This document shows positions 9,000-18,467 of a stretch of 64,000 bases of DNA, piece by piece. Position 1 is the stretch's first letter. Every line of letters begins with the position of its first letter. A program made the position numbers and the translations under genes. Below the pieces are notes generated by a model. That model saw nothing but the letters and a program-made list of their open reading frames with translations, was not told the origin of the DNA and made no database searches. The stretch is from Pseudomonas gozinkensis (GTDB lineage: Bacteria > Pseudomonadota > Gammaproteobacteria > Pseudomonadales > Pseudomonadaceae): assembly GCF_014863585.1 (NCBI RefSeq), contig NZ_CP062253.1, positions 1,576,501 through 1,640,500 of the forward strand, given 5' to 3'.

Positions 9000-10112
9000 T
9001 TAGTATGGCGACAGATCCGCCAACGGATGCCGCCCCTCCCAGATCTTGTGAAAGTGCGCATCGACTACTGCGTCCGGCACCCGGGCGATGTCCGGCCAGT
9101 GCCAGTGCGGCTTGTGATCCTTGTCGATCAGCCGTGCCCGAACCCCTTCGCTGAATTCCGGATGCCGGCAGCAATTGAGGCTCAGGGTATATTCCATCTG
9201 AAAGACTTCGGCCAGCGACAAGTGGCGGGCACGGATGATCTGTTCCCAGACCAGATGCGCGGTCAGTGGCGAGCCTTCGCTCATGGTTTTCGCCGCGCGA
9301 GCAATCAATAGATCGCTGCTGTCCCGTTGCAGGCTGATGGCTTTCCAGGCGCAGGTCACGTCGCTGACATCCAGCCATTCATCGATCTGCTGTCGACGCG
9401 GCAGCCATTGGGCCTCGGGCATCTGCGCCACCGCTTCTTGCTGCAACGCCTTGAGCAGGCTGTTGAGTTGCATGGCGGTCTGTTCCTGCCAGTTCAACTG
9501 CAACAAGCCGTCGATCAGTTCCTGCTGCTGTTCGTCGAGCAGGAAACGGTCGGCCAGGTCCAGATCGATCGCATCGCGGCCATTCATGTGCGCGCCGGTC
9601 AAACCAAGGAACAGACCGAGCTTGCCCGGCAGTCGTGACAGGAACCAACTGGCGCCGACGTCCGGGTACAGGCCGATGCTGATTTCCGGCATCGCCAGAC
9701 GACTGCTCGGCGTGACGATCCGGATGCTCGCGCCTTGCAGCAGGCCCATGCCGCCGCCGAGCACATAACCATGGCCCCAGCAGATCAACGGTTTCGGGTA
9801 GGTGTGCAGGCTGTAATCCAGGCGGTATTCAGCGTTGAAAAACTGTGCGGCCAGCGGCGGCACTTCACCGGGATGGGCCCGGCAGGCTTCCACCAGGCTT
9901 CGGACTTCGCCGCCGGCGCAGAAGGCCTTGGCGCCGTTGCCGCGCAGCAGCACGCAGACGATTTGCGGATCCTTGGCCCAGGCGTTCAGTTTGTCGCTCA
10001 GGGCGTGGATCATCGGCAGAGACAGCGCATTGAGCGACTTTTCGGCATCCAGCGTGGCCACGCCGATGCGCGCGCCGTCGGTGCCGGTGAGTTCTTCGAA
10101 GTGCAGATTCAT
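9000..10112 (-). CDS. Enoyl-CoA hydratase/isomerase family, 3-hydroxyisobutyryl-CoA hydrolase-like
   Basis: A 370-residue crotonase-fold enzyme. The length, the FCAGGEVRSL oxyanion-hole segment (about 65-75), the GYVLGGGMGL loop (about 115-125) and the PEISIGLYPDVGASWFLSRLPG stretch match 3-hydroxyisobutyryl-CoA hydrolases of valine breakdown better than short enoyl-CoA hydratases. It would hydrolyse HIBYL-CoA to free 3-hydroxyisobutyrate in the cytoplasm. It stands alone; the gene on its right is divergent. A generic enoyl-CoA hydratase is the main alternative. Confidence 0.8.
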   Translation of the reverse strand: MNLHFEELTGTDGARIGVATLDAEKSLNALSLPMIHALSDKLNAWAKDPQIVCVLLRGNGAKAFCAGGEVRSLVEACRAHPGEVPPLAAQFFNAEYRLDYSLHTYPKPLICWGHGYVLGGGMGLLQGASIRIVTPSSRLAMPEISIGLYPDVGASWFLSRLPGKLGLFLGLTGAHMNGRDAIDLDLADRFLLDEQQQELIDGLLQLNWQEQTAMQLNSLLKALQQEAVAQMPEAQWLPRRQQIDEWLDVSDVTCAWKAISLQRDSSDLLIARAAKTMSEGSPLTAHLVWEQIIRARHLSLAEVFQMEYTLSLNCCRHPEFSEGVRARLIDKDHKPHWHWPDIARVPDAVVDAHFHKIWEGRHPLADLSPY

Positions 10113-10238
10113 CGTGACCTCGATCGGGAATTTGAACGATCAGTATGATCGCTGTGTGGGAAAGTGCCGGATCTGCGTCAGATCAATTGACAAGCGTGGT
10201 CGGCTTTCCTAGGGTTCGCCCCATTGTTTTTGCCGGGT

Positions 10239-10937
10239 ATGACCATGACTGCTGACGACCGTATCAAACTCGAACCGAGCTGGAAGGAGGCACTGCGTGC
10301 TGAGTTCGACCAGCCCTACATGGCAGAGTTGCGCACTTTTCTGCAGCAGGAGCGGGCGGCCGGCAAGGAAATCTATCCGCCGGGCCCGATGATTTTCAAC
10401 GCGCTGAACTCGACGCCGCTGGACAAGGTGAAAGTGGTCATCCTCGGCCAGGACCCGTACCACGGCCCGGGCCAGGCCCACGGTCTGTGCTTCTCGGTGC
10501 AACCGGGCGTGCCGGCGCCGCCGTCGCTGGTCAACATCTATAAAGAGTTGAAACGTGACCTGAACATCGACATTCCCAACCATGGCTATCTGCAGAGCTG
10601 GGCCGATCAGGGCGTGTTGATGCTCAACACCACCATGACCGTCGAGCGCGCCAACGCCAATGCGCACAAGGACAAGGGCTGGCAGTTCTTCACGGACCGG
10701 ATCATTGAGGTGGTCAGCCAGCAGCAACCGCATCTGGTGTTCATGCTCTGGGGCGCTCATGCGCAGAGTAAACAGAAGCTGATCGATGCCACCAAACATC
10801 TGGTGCTGACGTCGGTGCACCCGTCGCCGCTGTCGGCCTATCGCGGTTTCCTCGGTTGTGGGCACTTCAGTCGCACCAACAAATTTCTGGAGCAGAACGG
10901 CGAAGCGCCGATCGAGTGGCGCCTTCCACCGATTTGA
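10239..10937 (+). CDS. ung: Uracil-DNA glycosylase (family 1)
   Basis: A 232-residue family-1 UDG that removes uracil from DNA to begin base-excision repair. The water-activating motif GQDPYH sits near residues 69-74 with its catalytic Asp, and the minor-groove loop [10 protein letters not shown] near residue 194. The whole length matches the family. I use the ATG at 10239 (MTMTADD); 10245 is equally possible, and a TTG at 10224 is less likely. Confidence 0.95.
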   Translation: MTMTADDRIKLEPSWKEALRAEFDQPYMAELRTFLQQERAAGKEIYPPGPMIFNALNSTPLDKVKVVILGQDPYHGPGQAHGLCFSVQPGVPAPPSLVNIYKELKRDLNIDIPNHGYLQSWADQGVLMLNTTMTVERANANAHKDKGWQFFTDRIIEVVSQQQPHLVFMLWGAHAQSKQKLIDATKHLVLTSVHPSPLSAYRGFLGCGHFSRTNKFLEQNGEAPIEWRLPPI

Positions 10938-10955
10938 TGTGGCTCTGTAGGGCCC

Positions 10956-11070
10956 CATCGCTGGCAAGTCGAGTCGTCGCACCGCAGCTCCCACAGGTTT
11001 TGTGGATGCCACAATTATGTGTTCACCCCAAGCCTTGTGGGAGCTGGCTTGCCAGCGATGAAGTCGACTC
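10956..11070. repeat. REP-type inverted repeat (CGCTGGCAAG family)
   Basis: Two facing arms, ATCGCTGGCAAG...CAGCTCCCACAGG and its complement ending in GGGAGCTGGCTTGCCAGCGAT, lie about 60 nt apart between two convergent genes. The same pair occurs at 56569-56664. This is the common intergenic REP/BIME type of pseudomonads. The left arm here is damaged (AAGTCGAGTCGTCGCACCGCAGCT). Confidence 0.8.
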
Positions 11071-11074
11071 GGTC

Positions 11075-12115
11075 TTACTGGGGATTACGGTTCCAGTATT
11101 TGAACAACGGTTCCGCCAGAAACAGCACGAACAACAACCGCATCACCTGCATCGCCGTCACCAGCGGCACCGACAGTTGCAGGGTTTCCGCCGTCAGACT
11201 CATCTCTGCGATCCCGCCGGGCATCATGCCCAGGGTGAGTGAGCGCAGATCCAGATGAGTCAGCGCACTCAGTCCCAACGCCGCCAGTGTCGCGATCAAC
11301 ATGGTCAGCGCCGTGCCGATCAACGTCCGTCCCATGAACGACGGTGCGCGGCGGAAAAACTGCCGGTTGAAGTGGCAACCCAGACCGCTGCCGATCAGCC
11401 ACTGTCCAATCTGGCTGCCGCCATTGGGCAAACCGATGTGCAGATCCCAGCCGATGCTCACCGCCGCGCTGACCAGCAGCGGGCCGAACAGCCATGGGTT
11501 GGGTTGACGCAGGCGTTGCCAGAGCCAGGCGAGCAGGCCGCCCGCCGGAAAAAGAATCGCCAGCCAGCGCCAATCGACGCTGCCAGCGTGTGAAATCGGT
11601 GTGCCGTCACCCAGCAGATATTTGAACGCCGCGGGTACACACAAAACTACCACCAGCACCCTCAGACTTTGTCCGGCCGCGACATGGCTGAGCATCGCGC
11701 CGTTGCGGGCGCCGAGGTTGACCATCTCGCCGGAGCCGCCGGGCATGCTGGAGAAAAACGCCGTGGCGCGATCCTCGCCGGTGCGGCGCATCAGCCACAC
11801 GCCGACCACTGCCGAAAGGCTGGTGACCAGCGCCCCGAAGAAGATCAGGCCGAAGTGGCTGAGCACCTGTTCCATCACCAGCGGGGTGAAGTGCAGGCCG
11901 ATGCCGATCCCGACAATCCACTGGCCGCACTTGCGGCCGCCAGGGATTTCGGTGAGTTGCCACGGGGTTAGGCAGCGCACCAGGATGATCGCCAGCAACG
12001 AGCCGACCATCCACGGCAGCGGCCAGCCGATCTGGCTGGCGATGAAACCGCCAAGCAGACCGACCAGCGGGGTTCCCCACCACGTTTTGAGGGAGAGCCG
12101 ATCAGACATCGGCAA
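11075..12115 (-). CDS. AbrB-family membrane protein
   Basis: A 346-residue polytopic inner-membrane protein made of two similar halves (GGFIASQIGWPLPWMVGSL near the N-terminus, and WLFGPLLVSA...IGLPNGG later), the arrangement of the AbrB/'ammonia monooxygenase' membrane family. MPGGSGEMVNLG (about 125-136) and MMPGGIAEMSLTAE (about 300-313) are the repeated signature pair. Its start overlaps the end of tctA by 14 nt (or 8 nt if it begins at the second Met), so it is the last gene of the tctCBA operon. Transported substrate unknown; the link to carboxylate uptake is from context only. Confidence 0.85.
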   Translation of the reverse strand: MPMSDRLSLKTWWGTPLVGLLGGFIASQIGWPLPWMVGSLLAIILVRCLTPWQLTEIPGGRKCGQWIVGIGIGLHFTPLVMEQVLSHFGLIFFGALVTSLSAVVGVWLMRRTGEDRATAFFSSMPGGSGEMVNLGARNGAMLSHVAAGQSLRVLVVVLCVPAAFKYLLGDGTPISHAGSVDWRWLAILFPAGGLLAWLWQRLRQPNPWLFGPLLVSAAVSIGWDLHIGLPNGGSQIGQWLIGSGLGCHFNRQFFRRAPSFMGRTLIGTALTMLIATLAALGLSALTHLDLRSLTLGMMPGGIAEMSLTAETLQLSVPLVTAMQVMRLLFVLFLAEPLFKYWNRNPQ

Positions 12116-13616
12116 TGGCGCGTTGCGCGGCCGAGCGTTTGCGCCAGATGCGGATGATCGGCATCAGCAGCATGATCGCCGTCAGAATCCAGCAACCGAA
12201 AGTGATCGGGCTCGACCAGAGGATTTCCAGCGCACCGTTGGAAATCGACAGGGCGCGACGCAGGTTCTGCTCCATCAGGCCGCCGAGGATGAAGCCCAGC
12301 AACAGCGGCGACAGCGGGAAGTCCAGCTTGCGCAGGATGTAACCGAAGATGCCGATGCCGATCATCAGGAACAGATCGAAGGTCGTCGCATGTACGGCAT
12401 AGACGCCGATCCCCGTGATGATCGCAATGACCGGCACCAATGCCCAGTTCGGCACGGCGAGGATGCGGGTGAATACACGGATCATCGGAATGTTGAGGAT
12501 CACCAGCATGACGTTGGCGATGAACAACGAAGCGATCAGGCCCCAGACGATGTCCGGTTGTTGCTGGAACAGCAACGGCCCCGGGGTGATGTTGTACAGC
12601 GACAGGGCGCCGATCATCACTGCCGTGGTACCCGAACCCGGAACGCCGAGGGTCAGCATCGGCACCAGTGCACCGCACGCCGCGCCACCGATGGCGGTTT
12701 CCGGTGCTGCGAGGCCACGGGCATCGCCTTCACCGAATTTTCCATTGGCACCGGCGATGCGTTTCTCGGTCATGTAGGCCACGGCGCTGGCCAGGGTCGC
12801 GCCGGCACCTGGCAACACGCCCATGATGAAACCGAGCACGCCGCAACGGATGTTCACCACGAACACCGAGGCCGCTTCCTTGAAGTTGAACATCATCCGG
12901 CCGGTGGCTTTCACCGCTTCCTGACCATGGTGGGTCTTTTCCAGCAGCAGCAGGATTTCGCTGATGGAGAACAGGCCCAGCACCAGCACGACGAACTGAA
13001 TGCCGTCGGTCAAGTGGATGTTGTCGCCGGTGAAACGGTAAACGCCGCTGTTGGCGTCGATGCCGACGGTCGACAGGAACAGGCCGATCAACGCCGCGAT
13101 GAAGGTTTTCAGCGGACGGTCGCCGGCCATGCCGCCGAGACAGACAATCGCGAACACCATCAAAACAAAGTATTCCGCCGGACCAAAAGCAATCGCCCAT
13201 TTCGCCAGCAGCGGTGCGAACAGCACCATGCCGCAGGTGGCGATGAACGCGCCGATGAACGAGCTCCATGCCGACAGCGACAGCGCTACGCCGGCCAGGC
13301 CTTTGCGGGCCATCGGGTAGCCGTCGAGGGTGGTCATTACGGTGGAGGCTTCACCTGGAATGTTCAGCAGGATCGAGCTGATCCGGCCGCCGTATTCACA
13401 GCCCAGATACACCGCTGCCAACAGGATCAGTGCCGACTCCGGCGGTAGGCCAAGGGCGAATGCGATCGGGATCAGCAATGCCACACCGTTGATCGGGCCA
13501 AGGCCTGGCAACAGGCCGACGACGGTGCCGATCAGCGTGCCGCACAGGGCGGTCACCAGGTTGTACGGGCTCAGTGCAACGCCAAAGCCCTGACCCAAAT
13601 AGCCAAGAGTATCCAT
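12102..13616 (-). CDS. tctA: Tripartite tricarboxylate transporter, large permease TctA
   Basis: A 504-residue integral membrane protein with about 12 helices and family signatures GLLPGLGPINGVALLIPIAF (about 38-57) and GFIMGVLPGAGATLAS. It is the large membrane subunit of a secondary, binding-protein-dependent carboxylate importer working with TctB and TctC. It starts 1 nt after the tctB stop and overlaps the AbrB-family gene downstream. Citrate is the classic substrate; the real one here cannot be read from sequence. Confidence 0.93.
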   Translation of the reverse strand: MDTLGYLGQGFGVALSPYNLVTALCGTLIGTVVGLLPGLGPINGVALLIPIAFALGLPPESALILLAAVYLGCEYGGRISSILLNIPGEASTVMTTLDGYPMARKGLAGVALSLSAWSSFIGAFIATCGMVLFAPLLAKWAIAFGPAEYFVLMVFAIVCLGGMAGDRPLKTFIAALIGLFLSTVGIDANSGVYRFTGDNIHLTDGIQFVVLVLGLFSISEILLLLEKTHHGQEAVKATGRMMFNFKEAASVFVVNIRCGVLGFIMGVLPGAGATLASAVAYMTEKRIAGANGKFGEGDARGLAAPETAIGGAACGALVPMLTLGVPGSGTTAVMIGALSLYNITPGPLLFQQQPDIVWGLIASLFIANVMLVILNIPMIRVFTRILAVPNWALVPVIAIITGIGVYAVHATTFDLFLMIGIGIFGYILRKLDFPLSPLLLGFILGGLMEQNLRRALSISNGALEILWSSPITFGCWILTAIMLLMPIIRIWRKRSAAQRAIADV

Positions 13617-13617
13617 A

Positions 13618-14076
13618 TCAGTTCTCCAGAACGTCGAGCAGGCCGAGAGGCAGCGGAACGTCCATCAAACGGTCGAACAGCAGGTAAAGACCGACGGCCA
13701 TCAGGCTGATGATCACCACGCTTGGCAACCAGCGGCCGCCGTACAGGCGGGCCATCGGCACGCCGGTGATGATGCTGGCGGCGATAAAACCAAGGGGTTC
13801 GAAAGTGCCGGCGAACACCAACAGCAGCGCGACGCATATCGCGATCTTGGTCAGGGTTTCACGATCCAGCGGCGGCTCGTCTTCGCTGTGTTTGATCGGC
13901 GCCGGGCGAAACACCATGTACAGCAGCGCCAGGCCCATCAGGCCGAGCATCAGCAATGGAAACGCCCGTGGGCCCACCGGTTCGTAGGAAAAAGCCGCCT
14001 GATAAGGCCACGCCATCAATGCCAGACCGGCACAGACCAGCAAAAGCATCGACGCGAAAATGCGTTGAATAAGCAT
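13618..14076 (-). CDS. tctB: Tripartite tricarboxylate transporter, small permease TctB
   Basis: A 152-residue protein with four predicted membrane helices, the usual size and topology of the small TctB subunit. An AGGAG ribosome site lies upstream of 14076. It sits between tctC and tctA. The poorly conserved sequence makes position and topology the main evidence. Confidence 0.9.
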   Translation of the reverse strand: MLIQRIFASMLLLVCAGLALMAWPYQAAFSYEPVGPRAFPLLMLGLMGLALLYMVFRPAPIKHSEDEPPLDRETLTKIAICVALLLVFAGTFEPLGFIAASIITGVPMARLYGGRWLPSVVIISLMAVGLYLLFDRLMDVPLPLGLLDVLEN

Positions 14077-14089
14077 GAGGGAACTCCTG

Positions 14090-14115
14090 CCATGGCCCCG
14101 GCGAAAGGGCCATGG
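14090..14115 (-). promoter_or_regulatory. Intercistronic stem-loop between tctC and tctB
   Basis: A perfect 9-bp inverted repeat (CCATGGCCC / GGGCCATGG, loop of 8) lies in the 56-nt gap between tctC and tctB, with no T-run. Hairpins here often protect the binding-protein part of the mRNA and raise its level over the permease genes; that role is inferred. Confidence 0.5.
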
Positions 14116-14132
14116 ACGCTAGACAGAGACGA

Positions 14133-15110
14133 TCACTGGATCAGGCCGAACTCTTTGGCCAGCACCTTGTAGTCCGCGACCTGTTTCTTGACGTACGTGT
14201 CCAGCTCCGGGCCGGTCATGGCGAACGGGAACAGCTCACGCTGATCGCGCAGCTTGGCGAAATCTTCCGAGGCCAGCAGCTTGTCAAAGGCACCTTTCCA
14301 CCAGGCGTAGTCCTCGTCGCTGACCTTCGGCCCGAGGTAGAAGCCGCGCACCACCGGCCAGACAATGTCGTAGCCCTGCTCGCGAGCGGTCGGGATGTCC
14401 TTCATTTCCGGCTCATCCAGGCGCTTCTCGGCAAACACCGCCAACAGGCGCATGTCGCCGCTCTGGATGTGCGGCATGGAGTCAGAGATGTCGGTGCTGC
14501 CGACCTGGATGTGGCCGCCAAGCAGCGCGGTGGCGATCTCGCCGCCACCTTCGAGGGCGACGTAGCGCAGGTCGCGCGGGTTGATCCCGGCAGCTTTTGC
14601 GATCAGTGCAGTCTGCATCCAGTCCTGGCTGCCGACGGTGCCGCCGGAACCGATCACCACGGCGCTTGGATCTTTCTTCAGCGCCTGTACGAGATCATCA
14701 AGGGTTTTGTAGGGCGAATCGCTTTTCACCGCGATGGCGCCGTAGCTGGTGCCGACCGCCGCCAGCCAGCGCACGTTGGTTTCATCGAACCGGCCGAACT
14801 TGCCCTGGGCCAGGTTCAGCAGCGAACCGCTGGACCACGCCACCAAAGTGCCCGCATCGGCGGGACGCTGCGCCACAACGGCGTTGTACGCTACCGCGCC
14901 GACGCCGCCGGGCATGTAGGTCACGCGCATCGGTTTGGTCAGCAGTTTTTCGTTGACCAGCGCGCTTTGCGCCAGTTTGCAGGTCAGGTCGAAACCGCCG
15001 CCGGGGGAGGCTGGGGCGATGCATTCCGGGCGTTTGGGCTCGGCCATCAGTTGGCCGGCGAACAGCACGCAGCTGGCGGCGAGGGCGAAACGGCGCAGGG
15101 ATCGGTTCAT
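14133..15110 (-). CDS. tctC: Tricarboxylate transporter periplasmic binding protein TctC
   Basis: A 325-residue secreted solute-binding protein of the Bug/TctC family, with a signal peptide at residues 1-24 ending in LMAEP. Family features include PGGGFDLTCK near residue 36, VGAVAYN, and the C-terminal ALxxxxxEDFAKLRDQRELFP region. The start at 15110 has a GGAGA sequence upstream; a longer in-frame reading from 15275 is rejected because it hides the signal peptide. First gene of tctCBA-abrB, divergent from tctDE. Confidence 0.93.
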   Translation of the reverse strand: MNRSLRRFALAASCVLFAGQLMAEPKRPECIAPASPGGGFDLTCKLAQSALVNEKLLTKPMRVTYMPGGVGAVAYNAVVAQRPADAGTLVAWSSGSLLNLAQGKFGRFDETNVRWLAAVGTSYGAIAVKSDSPYKTLDDLVQALKKDPSAVVIGSGGTVGSQDWMQTALIAKAAGINPRDLRYVALEGGGEIATALLGGHIQVGSTDISDSMPHIQSGDMRLLAVFAEKRLDEPEMKDIPTAREQGYDIVWPVVRGFYLGPKVSDEDYAWWKGAFDKLLASEDFAKLRDQRELFPFAMTGPELDTYVKKQVADYKVLAKEFGLIQ

Positions 15111-15441
15111 GGGTGTCTCCACGGGAGTTGTTGTTTTGGGGGATGTTTCAGGTGCGGCGGTTTCGCGCGCGCAGGCTAACAGGCTCAGACCCGGACGGGT
15201 TGAACGCCGCGCAGCCGACGATGGCGCTGACAAGCGATAACGGGGAAATTCGAAAGGAAGAATGAAACGGGTCAACCTGAAGCTGTTTGGACAGCATGGT
15301 GCAGTACCTCGTTATTGTTCTTATTGGCGAAAACGCATCGAGGCGTTTTTCGAGAGCTACGTTTTGAAGCTACGTTGTATGGACAGACCAAGCGGCGAAG
15401 GTCGGCAGTCGGGACCCTCGGTGAAGCGACTCTAACGGCCC

Positions 15442-15471
15442 AACCTTTCGCTAACCTTTCAGTATTCTTTC
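15442..15471 (+). promoter_or_regulatory. Three direct repeats at 11-nt spacing, candidate TctD operator
   Basis: AACCTTTC at 15442, AACCTTTC at 15453 and ATTCTTTC at 15464 are spaced exactly 11 nt apart. That period is typical of binding sites for OmpR/PhoB-type regulators such as TctD. They lie in the divergent region between tctC and tctD, 90-119 nt before tctD. The 450-nt gap also has a 7-bp hairpin with a T-run (15330-15350) and a repeated AGCTACGTT (15355, 15368). The assignment is an inference. Confidence 0.45.
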
Positions 15472-15560
15472 GCGTGTTTTCGGGCTTCACAGTGGCGGTT
15501 GCGGCTGTAAACTCCGCCGCAAAGAATGGCGTCGGCCATCCCTGAATGAGGTAGAGATCC

Positions 15561-16232
15561 ATGCGTGTCCTGCTCGTCGAAGACCATTTGCCGCTGGCCG
15601 AAAGCGTCGCCCAGGCGCTCAAGAGCACCGGTCTGACCGTGGACGTCTTGCACGACGGCGTGGCTGCTGACCTGGCCCTGGGCAGCGAGGAATACGCGGT
15701 GGCGATCCTCGATGTCGGCCTGCCGCGCATGGACGGTTTTGAAGTTCTGGCGCGCCTGCGGGCCCGGGGCAAGAACCTGCCGGTGCTGATGCTGACCGCT
15801 CGCAGCGACGTCAAGGATCGGGTCCATGGGCTCAATCTCGGTGCTGACGATTACCTCGCCAAGCCGTTCGAACTCACCGAGCTTGAGGCGCGGGTCAAGG
15901 CCTTGCTGCGCCGCAGCGTGCTCGGCGGCGAACGTCAGCAGCGTTGCGGTGTGCTGGCCTATGACCTCGACACCCGACGCTTCACCCTCGGCGATGAATT
16001 GCTGACGCTGACCTCCCGCGAACAGGCGGTGCTCGAAGCGCTGATTGCCCGTCCGGGAAGGGTGATGAGCAAGGAGCAACTGGCTGCACAAGTGTTCGGT
16101 CTCGACGAAGAAGCCAGCCCGGACGCCATCGAAATCTACGTGCATCGCCTGCGCAAGAAACTCGACGGCCATTCAGTGGCCATCGTGACCTTCCGGGGTC
16201 TGGGTTATCTGCTGGAAAGCCGCGATGCATAA
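15561..16232 (+). CDS. tctD: Response regulator TctD (OmpR family)
   Basis: A 223-residue regulator: receiver domain (about 1-115) with acidic ED at 7-8, phospho-acceptor Asp51 in LDVGLP and the conserved Lys in AKPFE, then an OmpR-type winged-helix DNA-binding domain (about 125-220). It is expected to control the divergent tctCBA operon in response to TctE. The start has GAGGTAGAG upstream. It overlaps tctE by 8 nt. Confidence 0.92.
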   Translation: MRVLLVEDHLPLAESVAQALKSTGLTVDVLHDGVAADLALGSEEYAVAILDVGLPRMDGFEVLARLRARGKNLPVLMLTARSDVKDRVHGLNLGADDYLAKPFELTELEARVKALLRRSVLGGERQQRCGVLAYDLDTRRFTLGDELLTLTSREQAVLEALIARPGRVMSKEQLAAQVFGLDEEASPDAIEIYVHRLRKKLDGHSVAIVTFRGLGYLLESRDA

Positions 16233-17610
16233 GCCCAGCAGCCTGCGCTGGCGGTTGCTGTGGAACCTCGCGTTGCTGCTGGTGGTGTTGATGCTCGCCA
16301 GCGGATTGAGCGCGTACTGGAACGGTCGCGAGGCCGCCGACACCGCTTATGACCGCACGCTGCTGGCCTCGGCGCGGACCATCGCCGCCGGTCTGTCGCA
16401 GCGCGATGGCAGTCTCAGTGCCGACGTGCCGTATGTGGCGCTCGATACCTTCGCTTACGACAGCGCCGGGCGCATCTATTACCAGGTCAACGACATCAAC
16501 CAGAAGTTGATTTCCGGCTATGAAAACCTGCCCGGCCCACCGCCTGGCACGCCGAGAACCGACAGCTATCCCGCCCTAGCGCGCTTTTATGACGCGAAAT
16601 ATCAGGGGCAGAACGTGCGTGTGGTGAGTCTGCTCAAAGCGGTCAGCGAGCCGAACATGAACGGCATGGCGGAAATCCGCGTTGCCGAAACCGATGAAGC
16701 GCGAGTCAGCATGGCCCGCAGTCTGGCGGCCGATACGTTGCTGCGGCTGGGCATGCTGGCGATTGGTGCGCTGTTGCTGGTGTGGTTTGCAGTGAGTGCT
16801 GCGTTGCGGCCGATCGAACGTTTGCGCACGGCAGTGGAAGAGCGTCAGCCCGATGACCTGCGGCCGTTGCCGTTGGTCGAAGTGCAACACGAGTTGTGGC
16901 CGCTGGTGCGGGCGCTCAATCACTTTACCGAACGCCTGCGCGGGCAATTCGAGAGGCAGGCGCAATTCATCGCCGATGCGGCCCACGAACTGCGCACGCC
17001 ACTGGCGGCGCTCAAGGCGCGTCTTGAACTGGGTTTGCGCTCAACCGAACCGCAGACCTGGCGCGATACGTTGGAATCCTCGGCGCAAAGCACAGATCGC
17101 CTGACTCATCTGGCCAACCAGTTGCTGTCGCTGGCCCGGGTGGAAAACGGCGCCCGGGCAATTGCCGAGGGCGGTGCGCAGTTGCTTGATCTGAGCCAGT
17201 TGGCGCGTGAACTCGGCATGGCCATGGCGCCGCTGGCCCACGCGCGTGGCGTTGCGCTGGCGCTGGAAGCGGACGAACCGGTCTGGCTGCGCGGCGAGCC
17301 GACATTGCTCAACGAGCTGCTGAGCAATCTGGTGGACAACGCGTTGGCGCACACGCCACCGGGCGGCAACGTGATTCTGCGGGTCACGGCGCCGGCTGTG
17401 CTGGAGGTTGAGGACGATGGGCCGGGCATTCCGCTGGAGGAGCGGGATCGCGTGTTCGAACGCTTTTACCGGCGCAACCAGCAGGTGGCCGGTTCCGGGC
17501 TGGGGCTGGCGATTGTCGGGGAAATCTGCCGCGCGCATCTGGCGCAGATCAGTCTGCACGATGGTGAGCAGGCGGGTTTGAAGGTGCGGGTGAGTTTTGT
17601 CGCCGGTTGA
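16225..17610 (+). CDS. tctE: Sensor histidine kinase TctE
   Basis: A 461-residue membrane kinase. A first helix at about 13-30, a periplasmic sensor region to about 170 and a second helix (about 172-190) are followed by a HAMP-like linker. The H-box DAAHELRTPLAALKAR has its His near residue 254; the N-box, the G1 motif DDGPGIP and the G2 motif GSGLGLAIV are intact. It partners TctD through the overlapping gene order and ends 1 nt before a convergent HDOD gene. Confidence 0.92.
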   Translation: MHKPSSLRWRLLWNLALLLVVLMLASGLSAYWNGREAADTAYDRTLLASARTIAAGLSQRDGSLSADVPYVALDTFAYDSAGRIYYQVNDINQKLISGYENLPGPPPGTPRTDSYPALARFYDAKYQGQNVRVVSLLKAVSEPNMNGMAEIRVAETDEARVSMARSLAADTLLRLGMLAIGALLLVWFAVSAALRPIERLRTAVEERQPDDLRPLPLVEVQHELWPLVRALNHFTERLRGQFERQAQFIADAAHELRTPLAALKARLELGLRSTEPQTWRDTLESSAQSTDRLTHLANQLLSLARVENGARAIAEGGAQLLDLSQLARELGMAMAPLAHARGVALALEADEPVWLRGEPTLLNELLSNLVDNALAHTPPGGNVILRVTAPAVLEVEDDGPGIPLEERDRVFERFYRRNQQVAGSGLGLAIVGEICRAHLAQISLHDGEQAGLKVRVSFVAG

Positions 17611-18432
17611 TCAGTAGAACATTGAACGCGATTCTTCCAGATCGGCGCACAGTGCCTTGTTTTCCGGATCGATGCCGAGCTTGCGGAATGCCGGCACGCT
17701 GAACGGATCGATGCGGGCTATTGGATGGTCGGTGTCCTTGTGGCAATACAGGCTGGCCACCTGCACGATGTCGACGTAATCGATCTGCTGCGATTCGCGC
17801 TTGAGATCCTGATACAACCCCGGCAACTCCACCAGACGCTCCGGAAATTCCCAGACCCGCAGCAGTTTGTCGCCAAGCAACGGATGAATGTGGTCGATCA
17901 CATGGTTGAGGCTGACCGGGTCGGACAGCAATTCGTAGTGGTCTTCGGCATAGGTCAGGATCGGCAGCACGCCGATCTGATGAACCAGTCCACCGAGCGC
18001 GGCCTGATCGGGCTTGAGCTGGGTATAACGGCGGCACAGGGCGTAGCTGACTCCGGCGATCTCCAGACTCTTGCGCCAGACTTCGCGCATCTTCTGTTCG
18101 ACCACGTCGGAGCGGGCGTGGAAGATCTGTTCCATCACCAGACCGATCGCCAGGTTGCTGCTGTAATTGACGCCCAGCCGGGTGATGGCGGTGTGCAGGT
18201 CGGTGACTTCCTGGGTGGCGCGCAGCAGCGGGCTGTTGACCACTTTGATCAGGCGCGCCGACAGCGCCGTGTCGCGGCCGATCACTTTGCTCAGGTCGCT
18301 GACGCTGATGTCCGGGTCTTCGGCGGCCTTGCGAATCTGCAGGGCCACTTCCGGTAACGTTGGCAGAACCAGGTCATCGTTATCGATGGCCTCAACCAAA
18401 TCCTGTTGGACCTTATCCGCCAGCTCACTCAT
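17611..18432 (-). CDS. HDOD-domain signalling protein
   Basis: A 273-residue protein whose residues about 20-215 form an HDOD domain (LPTLPEVALQIRKAAEDPDISVSDLSKVIGRD is the entry segment). HDOD domains resemble HD phosphohydrolases but usually lack the catalytic metal ligands and act in regulation. No second output domain is present. AGAGAAA lies upstream of the start. Its specific pathway is unknown. Confidence 0.85.
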   Translation of the reverse strand: MSELADKVQQDLVEAIDNDDLVLPTLPEVALQIRKAAEDPDISVSDLSKVIGRDTALSARLIKVVNSPLLRATQEVTDLHTAITRLGVNYSSNLAIGLVMEQIFHARSDVVEQKMREVWRKSLEIAGVSYALCRRYTQLKPDQAALGGLVHQIGVLPILTYAEDHYELLSDPVSLNHVIDHIHPLLGDKLLRVWEFPERLVELPGLYQDLKRESQQIDYVDIVQVASLYCHKDTDHPIARIDPFSVPAFRKLGIDPENKALCADLEESRSMFY

Positions 18433-18467
18433 GTCGTTTCTCTAGGGTGTTGCAACAAATGCTGCGA

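Noticed and set aside
11601..13448. A 615-codon open frame on the plus strand
   Set aside because: It lies antisense to tctA and the AbrB gene, has no family likeness, is rich in Gln/His/Arg, and is explained by the high-GC third positions of the real genes.
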